Assembly: GCF_014203835.1 (NCBI RefSeq) | Contig: NZ_JACHJW010000001.1 | Coordinates: forward strand, 1,054,001 to 1,118,000 | Length of the DNA: 64,000 bases | Reading direction: 5' to 3' | Source: Micromonospora polyrhachis | Lineage (GTDB): Bacteria; Actinomycetota; Actinomycetes; Mycobacteriales; Micromonosporaceae | Shown: in pieces, positions 42,970 through 49,921 of the stretch | How the letters are laid out: every line of letters starts with the position of its first letter | Numbering within the stretch: position 1 is the first letter of the stretch | Made by a program: the position numbers and the translations under genes | The notes under the pieces: generated by a model | What the model saw: only the letters and a program-made list of their open reading frames with translations | What the model was told of the DNA's origin: nothing | Database searches by the model: none

Positions 42970-42980
42970 TGAGCAGCCGG

Positions 42981-43292
42981 TCAGTTGGTGAAGTAACGAG
43001 GATCGTCAGCCTCCGCGATAGAGGTCACCGCGGTCTCTACCGACTTTCCGAGTTCGCCCAGCCCAGCGGCGAGCTGCACGATGTTCGGCCGAAGCTGCGC
43101 ACCGAAGTCCGTGTAGTTCTGCCGAAACCGCCGCCCGCTCTCGTCGTTTCCCCACAGCGGTGCCATCTGCTCTGTCCGGGCGACAAGCGATGCCGCGCTG
43201 GAGACGGTATCGTTCAGTGCCGTCAGGGAAGCCATCAGCCGATGTGCCGCCGTGAGCGCGCCGACAGGGTCTCGGAGATCTGATTCAGCCAT
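42981..43292 (-). CDS. WXG100-like ESX partner protein (103 aa)
   Basis: A small all-helical protein of 103 residues with the turn motif LWGNDESGRRF near its centre, matching the WXG-type turn and the equivalent AWGGDSGSAF in the head of the giant protein. The start is ATG 43292 with GGAG six nt upstream; longer reading upstream is not supported by a ribosome site. The stop lies 11 nt before the giant gene's GTG, so the two form an operon. In the mycobacterial esxE-esxF-cpnT operon, small WXG100 proteins precede a CpnT effector and are co-secreted with it. I infer the same role here: a secretion partner or chaperone for the giant protein. It lacks an obvious C-terminal YxxxD/E signal, ending in DDPRYFTN. 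Confidence 0.8.
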   Translation of the reverse strand: MAESDLRDPVGALTAAHRLMASLTALNDTVSSAASLVARTEQMAPLWGNDESGRRFRQNYTDFGAQLRPNIVQLAAGLGELGKSVETAVTSIAEADDPRYFTN

Positions 43293-43561
43293 CTCTGCTC
43301 CAAAATGGAGTAACAGCCGAGGGCCCTGCCATCGACGTCTGTTACGCCAAGGTACGACACGTCTGCCTTCCACGGAACCCCTGAGCGCCCCGCGACGAGT
43401 CACACGTACGACTCGGTTTCGTAACCACCACGACGCCTGCGCTCGCACCTGGTGATCGACAGCGCGGGTCGCGGCGGCGGGACAACTTCCGTTGGGTGCC
43501 GGTAACAGTGAAGATGTGCAGTGCCATGGTCCCAGTGAATCGAGATCAGCGGGAGGACACG
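43293..43561. promoter_or_regulatory. Divergent intergenic region upstream of the giant-protein operon
   Basis: This 269-bp region must hold promoters for both the giant operon (-) and the 43562 operon (+). A 7-bp inverted repeat GTAACAG (43310-43316) / CTGTTAC (43339-43345) is present, with a further GTAACAG at 43502, close to the + gene. A small CTCC-AAAAT-GGAG inverted repeat (43298-43310) would place the GGAG ribosome site of the WXG100-like gene in a weak stem. No confident -10/-35 was found. Confidence 0.45.
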
Positions 43562-44137
43562 ATGCTGCGAGCACGATCACCGGAGGAGTGCCACCTCTAC
43601 ATGGGCCTGCACCCGTGCACATGCGGGGCCGAACGGTTCGCGTGGCAGCGGCACTACCTGATTCCCGGCGCAGAGCAGACCTCCGTGTACGAGGGGGAAT
43701 GCCCAGGCTGCGGTGAGGCACGCGAGTTCCGCTTCGCCGTACCGGACACGCTGGCTCCGCCGTTCACCTTCGGCGGCGACGAGCCCTCTCAGGTCCTCGA
43801 TCCGTACCAGTTTCTGACGCGCTACCATCTGACGACGCGTGTGGTGCCGAGCGACCCCGCTGTCCTGCCCGAGTCGCAGCGGGCGCGCTACTACGCCGAG
43901 CTGCGCACCGGGATCGCGGCGCTGCGGGAGGTGCTGAAGTTCATCCCCGCCGACGCGGCTGCCATGCCAGCTGACGCCTTCACCTCAGAAGCGGGGCGCG
44001 CGGCGTTCGAAGCCGACCCCGAGCAGTTCGCGCGGGAGCGGCTCGAAGGGTTGCTCGATTCGCATCAGGAGACGTTGGCCGCGTACCAGGCGGCGGTGCG
44101 GGGAACGACCCCGGGCCAGTCGCCAGCCTCGTCGTGA
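43562..44137 (+). CDS. Cys-rich conserved hypothetical protein (191 aa)
   Basis: The start is ATG 43562, preceded by GGGAGGA at a good distance; an upstream in-frame extension to 43496 exists but has no ribosome site. The N-terminal third carries Cys pairs, HPCTCG near residue 17 and ECPGCGEAREF near residue 45, arranged like a small zinc-binding beta domain. The rest is helical and acidic. Its stop overlaps the start of the SUKH-3-like gene by 4 nt (GTGA), so the two are co-translated. I do not recognise the family. From its position it may be an accessory or immunity-associated protein of the adjacent effector system. This is inference from context only. Confidence 0.75.
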   Translation: MLRARSPEECHLYMGLHPCTCGAERFAWQRHYLIPGAEQTSVYEGECPGCGEAREFRFAVPDTLAPPFTFGGDEPSQVLDPYQFLTRYHLTTRVVPSDPAVLPESQRARYYAELRTGIAALREVLKFIPADAAAMPADAFTSEAGRAAFEADPEQFARERLEGLLDSHQETLAAYQAAVRGTTPGQSPASS

Positions 44138-44784
44138 TCACTCCGGAGCAGGCAGAGGCGATCGCCGACAAGTGGGCACACGCGCTCCACCCAGATTCCA
44201 CCGTCCAACTGGAACGCTTCGACCTCGGCTTCGTGGCACGACGGACGCTGCCTGAGCTGGCCGGGGTCACCGGCATAGTCATGGACGCGCCCGCGACTAT
44301 GATCATTGACGGGACCACCGGTGTCACGACGCCCTGCCCCAACGTCGATACGGCCTCGCTGGTGCGCCTCTATACCGCTCAGGCTGCGGCCAGAGACCGA
44401 TTCTCCGCACCGTTGTTGGGCCTGCTGCGCATGGCGGGCTGGCAGCCCGGCCGCGAGATGGGTGGCATCGCCGACGCGTGGTGGGCCCGCTGCGCGCCGG
44501 CCGGTGCCCCCTTCCCCGCCAGCGTACGAGCGGTCGTGTCCGAGTTCGGCGGAATCAACCTCCGGCCGGCGCGACTGTGGCTGGCACCGACCCCGGTCGA
44601 CGTACCCGTCACATTCGTCCCGGTCGACGGTGGTGTCGCCGCCGGGGTCGGTGCCATCGGCGATCGGATCATCGCGGTCGACGAGCATGGCGGCATCCAC
44701 CTGAGCCAGGACGGCACCGTCGAACGGGTGGGGGACACGTTCGACGCCGGACTGGCGCGGATGTTGAACCTTGCCGAGCGGTAG
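44134..44784 (+). CDS. Imm35/YrhB-like plus SUKH-3-like immunity protein (216 aa)
   Basis: The start is GTG 44134, overlapping the preceding stop by 4 nt. Residues 1-85 (TPEQAEAIADKW, FDLGFVARR, MIIDGTTGVTTPCP) resemble the YrhB/Imm35 immunity domain. Residues about 95-215 (GWQPGRE, a Trp-Trp helix, VRAVVSEFGGI, then beta strands) fit a SUKH-3 domain of the SMI1/KNR4 superfamily. SUKH proteins are the commonest immunity proteins of bacterial polymorphic toxins and act in the cytoplasm by binding the toxin. Its location beside the giant CpnT-like gene suggests it neutralises a toxin activity there, perhaps the papain-like domain. The domain calls are made by motif reading and were not searched. 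Confidence 0.72.
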   Translation: MITPEQAEAIADKWAHALHPDSTVQLERFDLGFVARRTLPELAGVTGIVMDAPATMIIDGTTGVTTPCPNVDTASLVRLYTAQAAARDRFSAPLLGLLRMAGWQPGREMGGIADAWWARCAPAGAPFPASVRAVVSEFGGINLRPARLWLAPTPVDVPVTFVPVDGGVAAGVGAIGDRIIAVDEHGGIHLSQDGTVERVGDTFDAGLARMLNLAER

Positions 44785-44834
44785 GCATCGCTGGAGTGGT
44801 GTCACGCATCCTTACGCGTGCCACAATCAGCCGC

Positions 44835-46103
44835 ATGCAGAAACTGAGCTGCGTCGCGTGTGGACATACCGAGCATGGCGAGAGTTCATACTGCATGAAT
44901 CCGAGCTGCGGTCAGCTGCTGCCCGTGCCGACCCGGGCCGCAGGCCAGCGCCCCACCCCCGCCGCACAGACGCGGTCTGTCGATGCCACCAAGACGGTCA
45001 AGGTGCGACCGGCCGAGCCGGCGAACGGAGCGCCGACCGAACCCGCATCGACACAACCAACCGAGCCCTGGACGGCGAAGCTGACCACGCTGGCGAAGGG
45101 GAGACTGACGAAGCGAGCAAAGACGGTCGCCACTGACCCAGCGACCAGCGCACCGCCTGGATCGGTCACCACCACGACCGACGAGCCTGAGCATCCGGCA
45201 CCGGCACCGGCAGTGCCGAACGACTCAGGGACAAGGCAGGAGGCGAAGTCAGGCTCCGTGATGTCGTCGCGGCCGGTGCCCACCGAACTTGCGGCAGCGG
45301 ATATCGCCAAAGCAGAAGAATCCGAGCCCACGCAAACCACCGAGCCGCGATCCGCCCTAGCTACGGACTCGACGATCGTGGAGCCGCTGCCTGCGGAGCC
45401 CACCGCACCCGCATCCGCAGAAGCGGCGCAGTCGTCGCCCGGGAGGCCAGCCAAGGCGCCGGACAAGCCCGTAAAGGCACCGACCGAGCTGCTGAAGCCG
45501 CCCCCCGAGCCGGTCAAGGCATCTGCTGATCCAAGGAAGGTGATCGACTCACCGCCGATGGCGACAACCGCCGCCCCGTCGAAGCCCGACGTCCCTGCGA
45601 AGATCGCACCACCCGCGCCACCGCCGGCCCAGCCGGTACCCGCCCCACCAAAGGCAGGCGATGCCGTCGCCTCCGTGATGAGGGCCCGACGGCTACTGCT
45701 CGGCGGCGCAGCACTGCTGGTGCTGATCGCCATCGCTGTCGCGTTCACCCGGGGTGTCGCCACACCCGAGGCGAAGTCGACCTCCCCTTCGGATTTGCCG
45801 CAGGCATCCCAGGCCACCGACCGTGCCCCGGAAATCACCAATATCCAGGACGAGCGGATCGCCGTGACGCTCACCTTCGTCGACCGTAGCGAGGGGGTCG
45901 CCGCCTTCTATGTCGTGGGCGGTCCCACCGGTCGGCAAGCGACGACGCTCGCCGAGGCACCGCGCGCATCGACATCCGTACGCGTCAACGCGGTCAATCC
46001 CGATGTCGACTACTGTTTCGTCGTGGTAGCTGTGCTATCGGTGGACAAGGTTGCTCCTTCGGTGCAGGTCTGCACCTCGCGATTCGGGACGGCGAAGCCA
46101 TGA
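44835..46103 (+). CDS. Zinc-ribbon, disordered linker, single TM, FN3-like protein (422 aa)
   Basis: It starts at ATG 44835; there is no clear ribosome site, so it may be leaderless or weakly coupled to the gene 50 bp upstream. Residues 1-35 form a zinc ribbon (CVACG and CMNPSCG). Residues about 40-285 are a Pro/Ala/Thr/Glu-rich disordered region. A single transmembrane helix follows ([20 protein letters not shown]). The C-terminal 100 residues read as a fibronectin type III-like beta domain ([15 protein letters not shown] to [10 protein letters not shown]). Expected topology: zinc ribbon in the cytoplasm, FN3-like domain outside. Its stop overlaps the next start (ATGA), linking it to the beta-helix-AAA+ protein. 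A membrane anchor or sensor for the T7SS is a guess from context. Confidence 0.8.
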   Translation: MQKLSCVACGHTEHGESSYCMNPSCGQLLPVPTRAAGQRPTPAAQTRSVDATKTVKVRPAEPANGAPTEPASTQPTEPWTAKLTTLAKGRLTKRAKTVATDPATSAPPGSVTTTTDEPEHPAPAPAVPNDSGTRQEAKSGSVMSSRPVPTELAAADIAKAEESEPTQTTEPRSALATDSTIVEPLPAEPTAPASAEAAQSSPGRPAKAPDKPVKAPTELLKPPPEPVKASADPRKVIDSPPMATTAAPSKPDVPAKIAPPAPPPAQPVPAPPKAGDAVASVMRARRLLLGGAALLVLIAIAVAFTRGVATPEAKSTSPSDLPQASQATDRAPEITNIQDERIAVTLTFVDRSEGVAAFYVVGGPTGRQATTLAEAPRASTSVRVNAVNPDVDYCFVVVAVLSVDKVAPSVQVCTSRFGTAKP

Positions 46104-47755
46104 CGACGTACTTCGTGTCGGCCGACCAGGCCGGTGCCTACCCCCGGATCAGCGACGCGCTGGCCATGGCCGGGCCGGGTGACCAGATCGTGGTCGGCCC
46201 CGGCGAATACCGGGAGAACCTGACACTGATCTCCCGGTCAGTTGCCATCGTGGCCGCCGAGCCCGACACCGTGACCCTGATCGCGCCAGACGGCCAGCGC
46301 CCGGCGGTGCAGTGCGAACGCAGCACAGTCGAGCTACGCCAACTGCGCATCGTCGCGGTCGACGCCGCTGCGGTGAGCGCAACGGACACGAAGCTCACCA
46401 TGGCGGGTTGTGAGTGCTCGGCCGCCTCGGGCGCGGGCATCCAGCTCGGTGCCCGTACCGAGTTCGACCTCGACGGCTGCAAGGTCGTCGGTGCCCAGCT
46501 CGGCATCCAACTCGACGACTGCGCGGGCTCGATTTCCAACTGTACGGTGACGCAGATCGTCTCCGACGGCATCCTGGTCCGTTCGGCCGACCCGACCCTG
46601 CGAAACTGCCTGATCACCGATGCCGGCTATCGCGGTGTCTACGTGTACGACTACTCCCGCCCGACGCTGGAGAACTGCACCATCTCCCGTACGGGCGACA
46701 TCGGTGTCGCCGTCGTCCAGGAGAGCAACGTGGTGTTGCGCCGGTGCCGGATCTCCGAGGCGGTCGGGGTGGGCATCAGCGTCGGTCCGGACTGCGGCGG
46801 CCAGATCACCGGCTGCACCGTCGAGCAGACCGCAGCACCCGGCATCCTGCTGGCCCCGGGCAGCCGGGTCGAGATGCAGGAGGCCGGCCGCCCGGCGGCC
46901 CGCGCCGAGCCGGTGACGATGCGTGCTCAGGACACGGTGCGCTCCGAGGAGCTGCTCGGCGAACTCGACGCGCTGGTCGGCCTGCCCGGTGTGAAGGCCG
47001 AGGTGCACGCCATCATCGACGAGTTGCAGGTCAACGAATGGCGACGCCGGGGTGGCCTGACCGTCGCTGCATCGACCAACCATCTGATCTTCGCGGGCTC
47101 CCCGGGCACCGGTAAGACCACGGTGGCCCGCATCTACGGAAAGCTGCTGGCCGCGCTGGGCATCCTGCCGCGTGGCGAGTTCGTCGAGGTGGCCCGGCGG
47201 GACCTGGTGGGTCAGTATCTCGGCCACACGGCGGAGAAGACGGCGGCAGCCTTCGAGAAGGCACTGGGCGGCGTGCTCTTCATCGACGAGGCGTACACGC
47301 TGTCCCGGTCGTTCGGGTCCGGCGGCGACTTCGGCCAGGAAGCCATCGACACGCTGGTCAAACTGATGGAGGACCACAGGCACGAAATCGCCGTGATCGC
47401 CGCCGGCTACACCGGCGAGATGGTGGAATTCCTGGACGCCAACCCTGGCCTCGCCTCCCGGTTCAACAAGACCATCGTCTTCGAGGACTACTCCCCACAG
47501 GAACTGGTCAACATCCTCGCCACCATGGCCGAGGCGCATGAATACCGGCTCTCCGACGAGTTGCACGCCTCGATCGGCGGCTACTTCGCGGCGATGTCCA
47601 AGGACCGCAACTTCGGCAACGCCCGCGAGGCGCGCAAGCTCTTCGACGGCATCCGCAAGGCCCAGGCGCAGCGGCTCCGGCAGCTACGCCGCGTCCCCAG
47701 CGGTGACGAGTTGCAGTTGCTCATCCTCGACGATTTGGCCGCCGTCATCGCGTAG
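46100..47755 (+). CDS. Beta-helix and EccA/CbxX-type AAA+ ATPase fusion (551 aa)
   Basis: Residues 1 to about 255 form a right-handed parallel beta-helix with repeated short strands and turns (LENCTIS, LRRCRIS, ITGCTVE), as in pectin-lyase-like and NosD-like repeats. Residues about 290-551 are an AAA+ ATPase of the CbxX/CfqX/SpoVK type: Walker [10 protein letters not shown] at 333-341, Walker [11 protein letters not shown] near 391-401, sensor segment IAVIAAGY, and the arginine region NPGLASRFN. EccA of ESX systems belongs to this ATPase family and acts on secreted substrates in the cytoplasm. Mycobacterial EccA has a TPR N-terminus; here a beta-helix replaces it, which may recognise a different substrate such as the giant protein. 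The start is ATG 46100 with a 4-nt overlap to the preceding gene; tandem hairpins follow the stop. Confidence 0.9.
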   Translation: MTTYFVSADQAGAYPRISDALAMAGPGDQIVVGPGEYRENLTLISRSVAIVAAEPDTVTLIAPDGQRPAVQCERSTVELRQLRIVAVDAAAVSATDTKLTMAGCECSAASGAGIQLGARTEFDLDGCKVVGAQLGIQLDDCAGSISNCTVTQIVSDGILVRSADPTLRNCLITDAGYRGVYVYDYSRPTLENCTISRTGDIGVAVVQESNVVLRRCRISEAVGVGISVGPDCGGQITGCTVEQTAAPGILLAPGSRVEMQEAGRPAARAEPVTMRAQDTVRSEELLGELDALVGLPGVKAEVHAIIDELQVNEWRRRGGLTVAASTNHLIFAGSPGTGKTTVARIYGKLLAALGILPRGEFVEVARRDLVGQYLGHTAEKTAAAFEKALGGVLFIDEAYTLSRSFGSGGDFGQEAIDTLVKLMEDHRHEIAVIAAGYTGEMVEFLDANPGLASRFNKTIVFEDYSPQELVNILATMAEAHEYRLSDELHASIGGYFAAMSKDRNFGNAREARKLFDGIRKAQAQRLRQLRRVPSGDELQLLILDDLAAVIA

Positions 47756-47760
47756 CCAGC

Positions 47761-47828
47761 TCTGGCCGGTTCTCCACCGGTCAGAGCCACACCCTCGGCC
47801 GGTGGTCGCCCGACCGAGGGTTTCTTCT
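47761..47828. terminator. Tandem hairpins between convergent operons
   Basis: Two stems lie between the + stop at 47755 and the - stop at 47837. The first is TCTGGCCGGT / ACCGGTCAGA with a 5-nt loop (47761-47785). The second is ACCCTCGG / CCGAGGGT (47791-47821), followed by TTCTTCT. This is a plausible bidirectional terminator. Confidence 0.65.
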
Positions 47829-47836
47829 CGGACTAC

Positions 47837-49921
47837 TTAAACCGCACCCGGTGTGGGCCGCACCTGCTGCTGCCGGGGTGCCTGCGCGGGCTCCTGCTCG
47901 GGGGTCCAACTCTCGGTCTCCACCTTGACGACCTTCGGCTGGTCGCGACGCTGATCCCGAGTTCGTCCACTGAGCGCGGACGGGCCGTTGCCCGTGTCCT
48001 GGTCGACGAGGCGCGGCCCACCACGGCGTACGGCACGCGGCGGCTGACCGCCTCCGCCGCTACCAGCAGCGGCACCCGGGTTCATGCCGCCCATCGGTGG
48101 CATGAACGGCATACCGCCGCCCCCGCCGCCGTCACCCGGGGCAAGGTTGGCCGCCTTTGGCCCGACGGTCAACGGGGTCTCCGGATCGGTGCCGTTGGCG
48201 GCGATCGGCAGCAAGCTCGTCTGGTCGTTACCACCGGGCCCCGGACCGGTCAGGCCTCCGCCTCGGCCCGGCAGTGTCACGCCACCGCCACCACCCGGGT
48301 TGGCGGAGAGCGAAGACGGTGTCCGGGTCCGACCGGTCAGGCTCGGCACATCCGGGCTCGTCGACGACCGGCCTGGAAGGGTGGGGATGACTCCGGGCGT
48401 GAGGGGGGTGGCTCCCGGACCGCTGAGCCCCGGGAGGTCATTCGCGCCTGGCAAGGTAGGACGAGTCAGTTCAGGCACCCCTGCCGGCATGGCGGTCGGG
48501 CCACCCGGCAACTGCGGCGATCCGGCGAGTGGATTCGCACCAAGCGACGGCGTGGGCAGTTGGGGAGTAGCGAGTTTCGGAGTCTGACTGGGGTTCGGAA
48601 TCTGATTGGGGTTCAGGTTGGGAAGCGTGGGTTTGGCGAGGTTGGGGTTGGGAAGCGTGGGCTTGGGAAGATTGGAGTTGGGAAGGTTGGGCTTGGGGAG
48701 GTTGGGGTTAGCGTTTGGATTCTGCTTCGGACCGCCCGGCGGAGTGGACGGCCCAGGACCGGGACCAGCACCGGGACCAGCACCGGGACCGCCACCTGGG
48801 CCCGGACCTGGGGTAGCGAGCGCTCCCGCTATGATCAACCCTTCGTAGGGGCCGGTCTTTTTCCACTCGGAATTCTCACTCAACGCGGTGGAGAGTGTCC
48901 CGCCAATCTCGCGAAGCCTTCTGGCATGCTTGTCCATGGAGCTATGCACAGCATCGTTGTAAGACTTTCGGACGTCATCGGCCGAAACCCAGTTGGGGGT
49001 AGATTGATGACCCGATAGATCATCCATCATTTGTTGGTGACTTTTGGTAATTCTGTCGATATCGGCGGAGAGATCGTCGGCGACATCATTGGTTTCACTG
49101 CGAGCTTTCTCGATGGAAGCAGCGACTCTCGCGACCCTTTCACTGGCATCTTCGAGGCTCTCTGCCCAGTTTCGCATAAGCGAAGACGTCTTTTCAGCGC
49201 TCATCTTGAACGCAGTGGCCGCATCCCCCTCCCAATCATTTGGACCCACCGCGTCTACAACATAACGCATGAACTGTTCCTGATTATCCCGCATGGAATT
49301 GCTAATATTTCCAAGTCGAATCCCAGCGTCCCGGACCGACTCCGGGTGAGACTTCATGATCAGATAGTACGCCTGGACGTAATCGTACTGATTCCAGTCC
49401 GTCTTTGGCGGCACACCGACGGCATCGACATTTCCGAAGGTGGCATAAGCGGCCGAACTGGTATACGTAAGCGAGTCTTCTTTGAACAAAGGGTTTTTAT
49501 CCGCGAATCCCACCTCGGCATACTTGGCACCCATGCGCTCCATCAAGCGTTCGTCAAGCTTCTCGAACTGCTTGCGAGCCAATCTCTCGTTCTCGTCGTA
49601 GGTATCGGCAGCAAACTCGACTGCCTTCCGATACGACGCGAGTCCCTCCCTGAGCGCCCGCACAATCCCCACAAGGCCCTTGCTCTCGCCGCCAACCAAG
49701 GCGCCGACCGCGTTCGCGAAATGGTGGAGCTCGGCAAGTTCAGAATCACCCTTGATTCTCGCACCGAACTCGGTGATATCTCCGACAGTGCCTGGCAGAC
49801 CGCCGCCGAGCGCCCTGTCGATGCGCCTGGTAAATCTGTCTTCAACTCCACCGATCCCTTTGGCGGTGGTCAGTAAACCCTTGTTGGAAGGTGCCTGGAC
49901 CAAGTCTTTCTTATCGCCCAT
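47837..49921 (-). CDS. Putative ESX substrate with WXG-type turn and Pro-rich tail (694 aa)
   Basis: The start is ATG 49921 with GAGGGGGAAG just upstream; it overlaps the end of the preceding gene by 11 nt, so translation is coupled. Residues 1 to about 370 are helical and contain the WXG-like turn NDWEGDAATAF near residue 226 followed by a long coiled helix, as in large ESX substrates. Residues about 375-650 are a Gly/Pro/Asn/Leu-rich disordered tail with near-perfect PNLPKP-type repeats (397-454) and Gly-rich runs. The C-terminus is charged (KVVKVETESWTPEQEP). No catalytic domain is recognised. Base composition in the N-terminal half is visibly less GC-rich than in the neighbours, which hints at separate ancestry. 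A role as a secreted T7SS substrate or surface scaffold is inferred. Confidence 0.78.
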   Translation of the reverse strand: MGDKKDLVQAPSNKGLLTTAKGIGGVEDRFTRRIDRALGGGLPGTVGDITEFGARIKGDSELAELHHFANAVGALVGGESKGLVGIVRALREGLASYRKAVEFAADTYDENERLARKQFEKLDERLMERMGAKYAEVGFADKNPLFKEDSLTYTSSAAYATFGNVDAVGVPPKTDWNQYDYVQAYYLIMKSHPESVRDAGIRLGNISNSMRDNQEQFMRYVVDAVGPNDWEGDAATAFKMSAEKTSSLMRNWAESLEDASERVARVAASIEKARSETNDVADDLSADIDRITKSHQQMMDDLSGHQSTPNWVSADDVRKSYNDAVHSSMDKHARRLREIGGTLSTALSENSEWKKTGPYEGLIIAGALATPGPGPGGGPGAGPGAGPGPGPSTPPGGPKQNPNANPNLPKPNLPNSNLPKPTLPNPNLAKPTLPNLNPNQIPNPSQTPKLATPQLPTPSLGANPLAGSPQLPGGPTAMPAGVPELTRPTLPGANDLPGLSGPGATPLTPGVIPTLPGRSSTSPDVPSLTGRTRTPSSLSANPGGGGGVTLPGRGGGLTGPGPGGNDQTSLLPIAANGTDPETPLTVGPKAANLAPGDGGGGGGMPFMPPMGGMNPGAAAGSGGGGQPPRAVRRGGPRLVDQDTGNGPSALSGRTRDQRRDQPKVVKVETESWTPEQEPAQAPRQQQVRPTPGAV
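48595..48715 (-). repeat. Degenerate tandem repeat encoding PNLPKP units
   Basis: On the + strand, units built on GGTTGGG(A/T)AGCGTGGG / TTGGGAAG recur about every 15-18 bp. They encode Pro-Asn-Leu-Pro-Lys-Pro repeats in the 47837-49921 gene. Such repeats can change length by slippage. Confidence 0.7.

Noticed and set aside
43496-43561. Upstream extension of the Cys-rich gene to 43496
   Set aside because: There is no ribosome site there, while GGGAGGA stands at the correct distance from ATG 43562.
47837-49921. Classical PPE or PE protein call for the 694-aa protein
   Set aside because: There is no Pro-Pro-Glu or Pro-Glu N-terminal motif; only a WXG-type turn and disordered tail are present.
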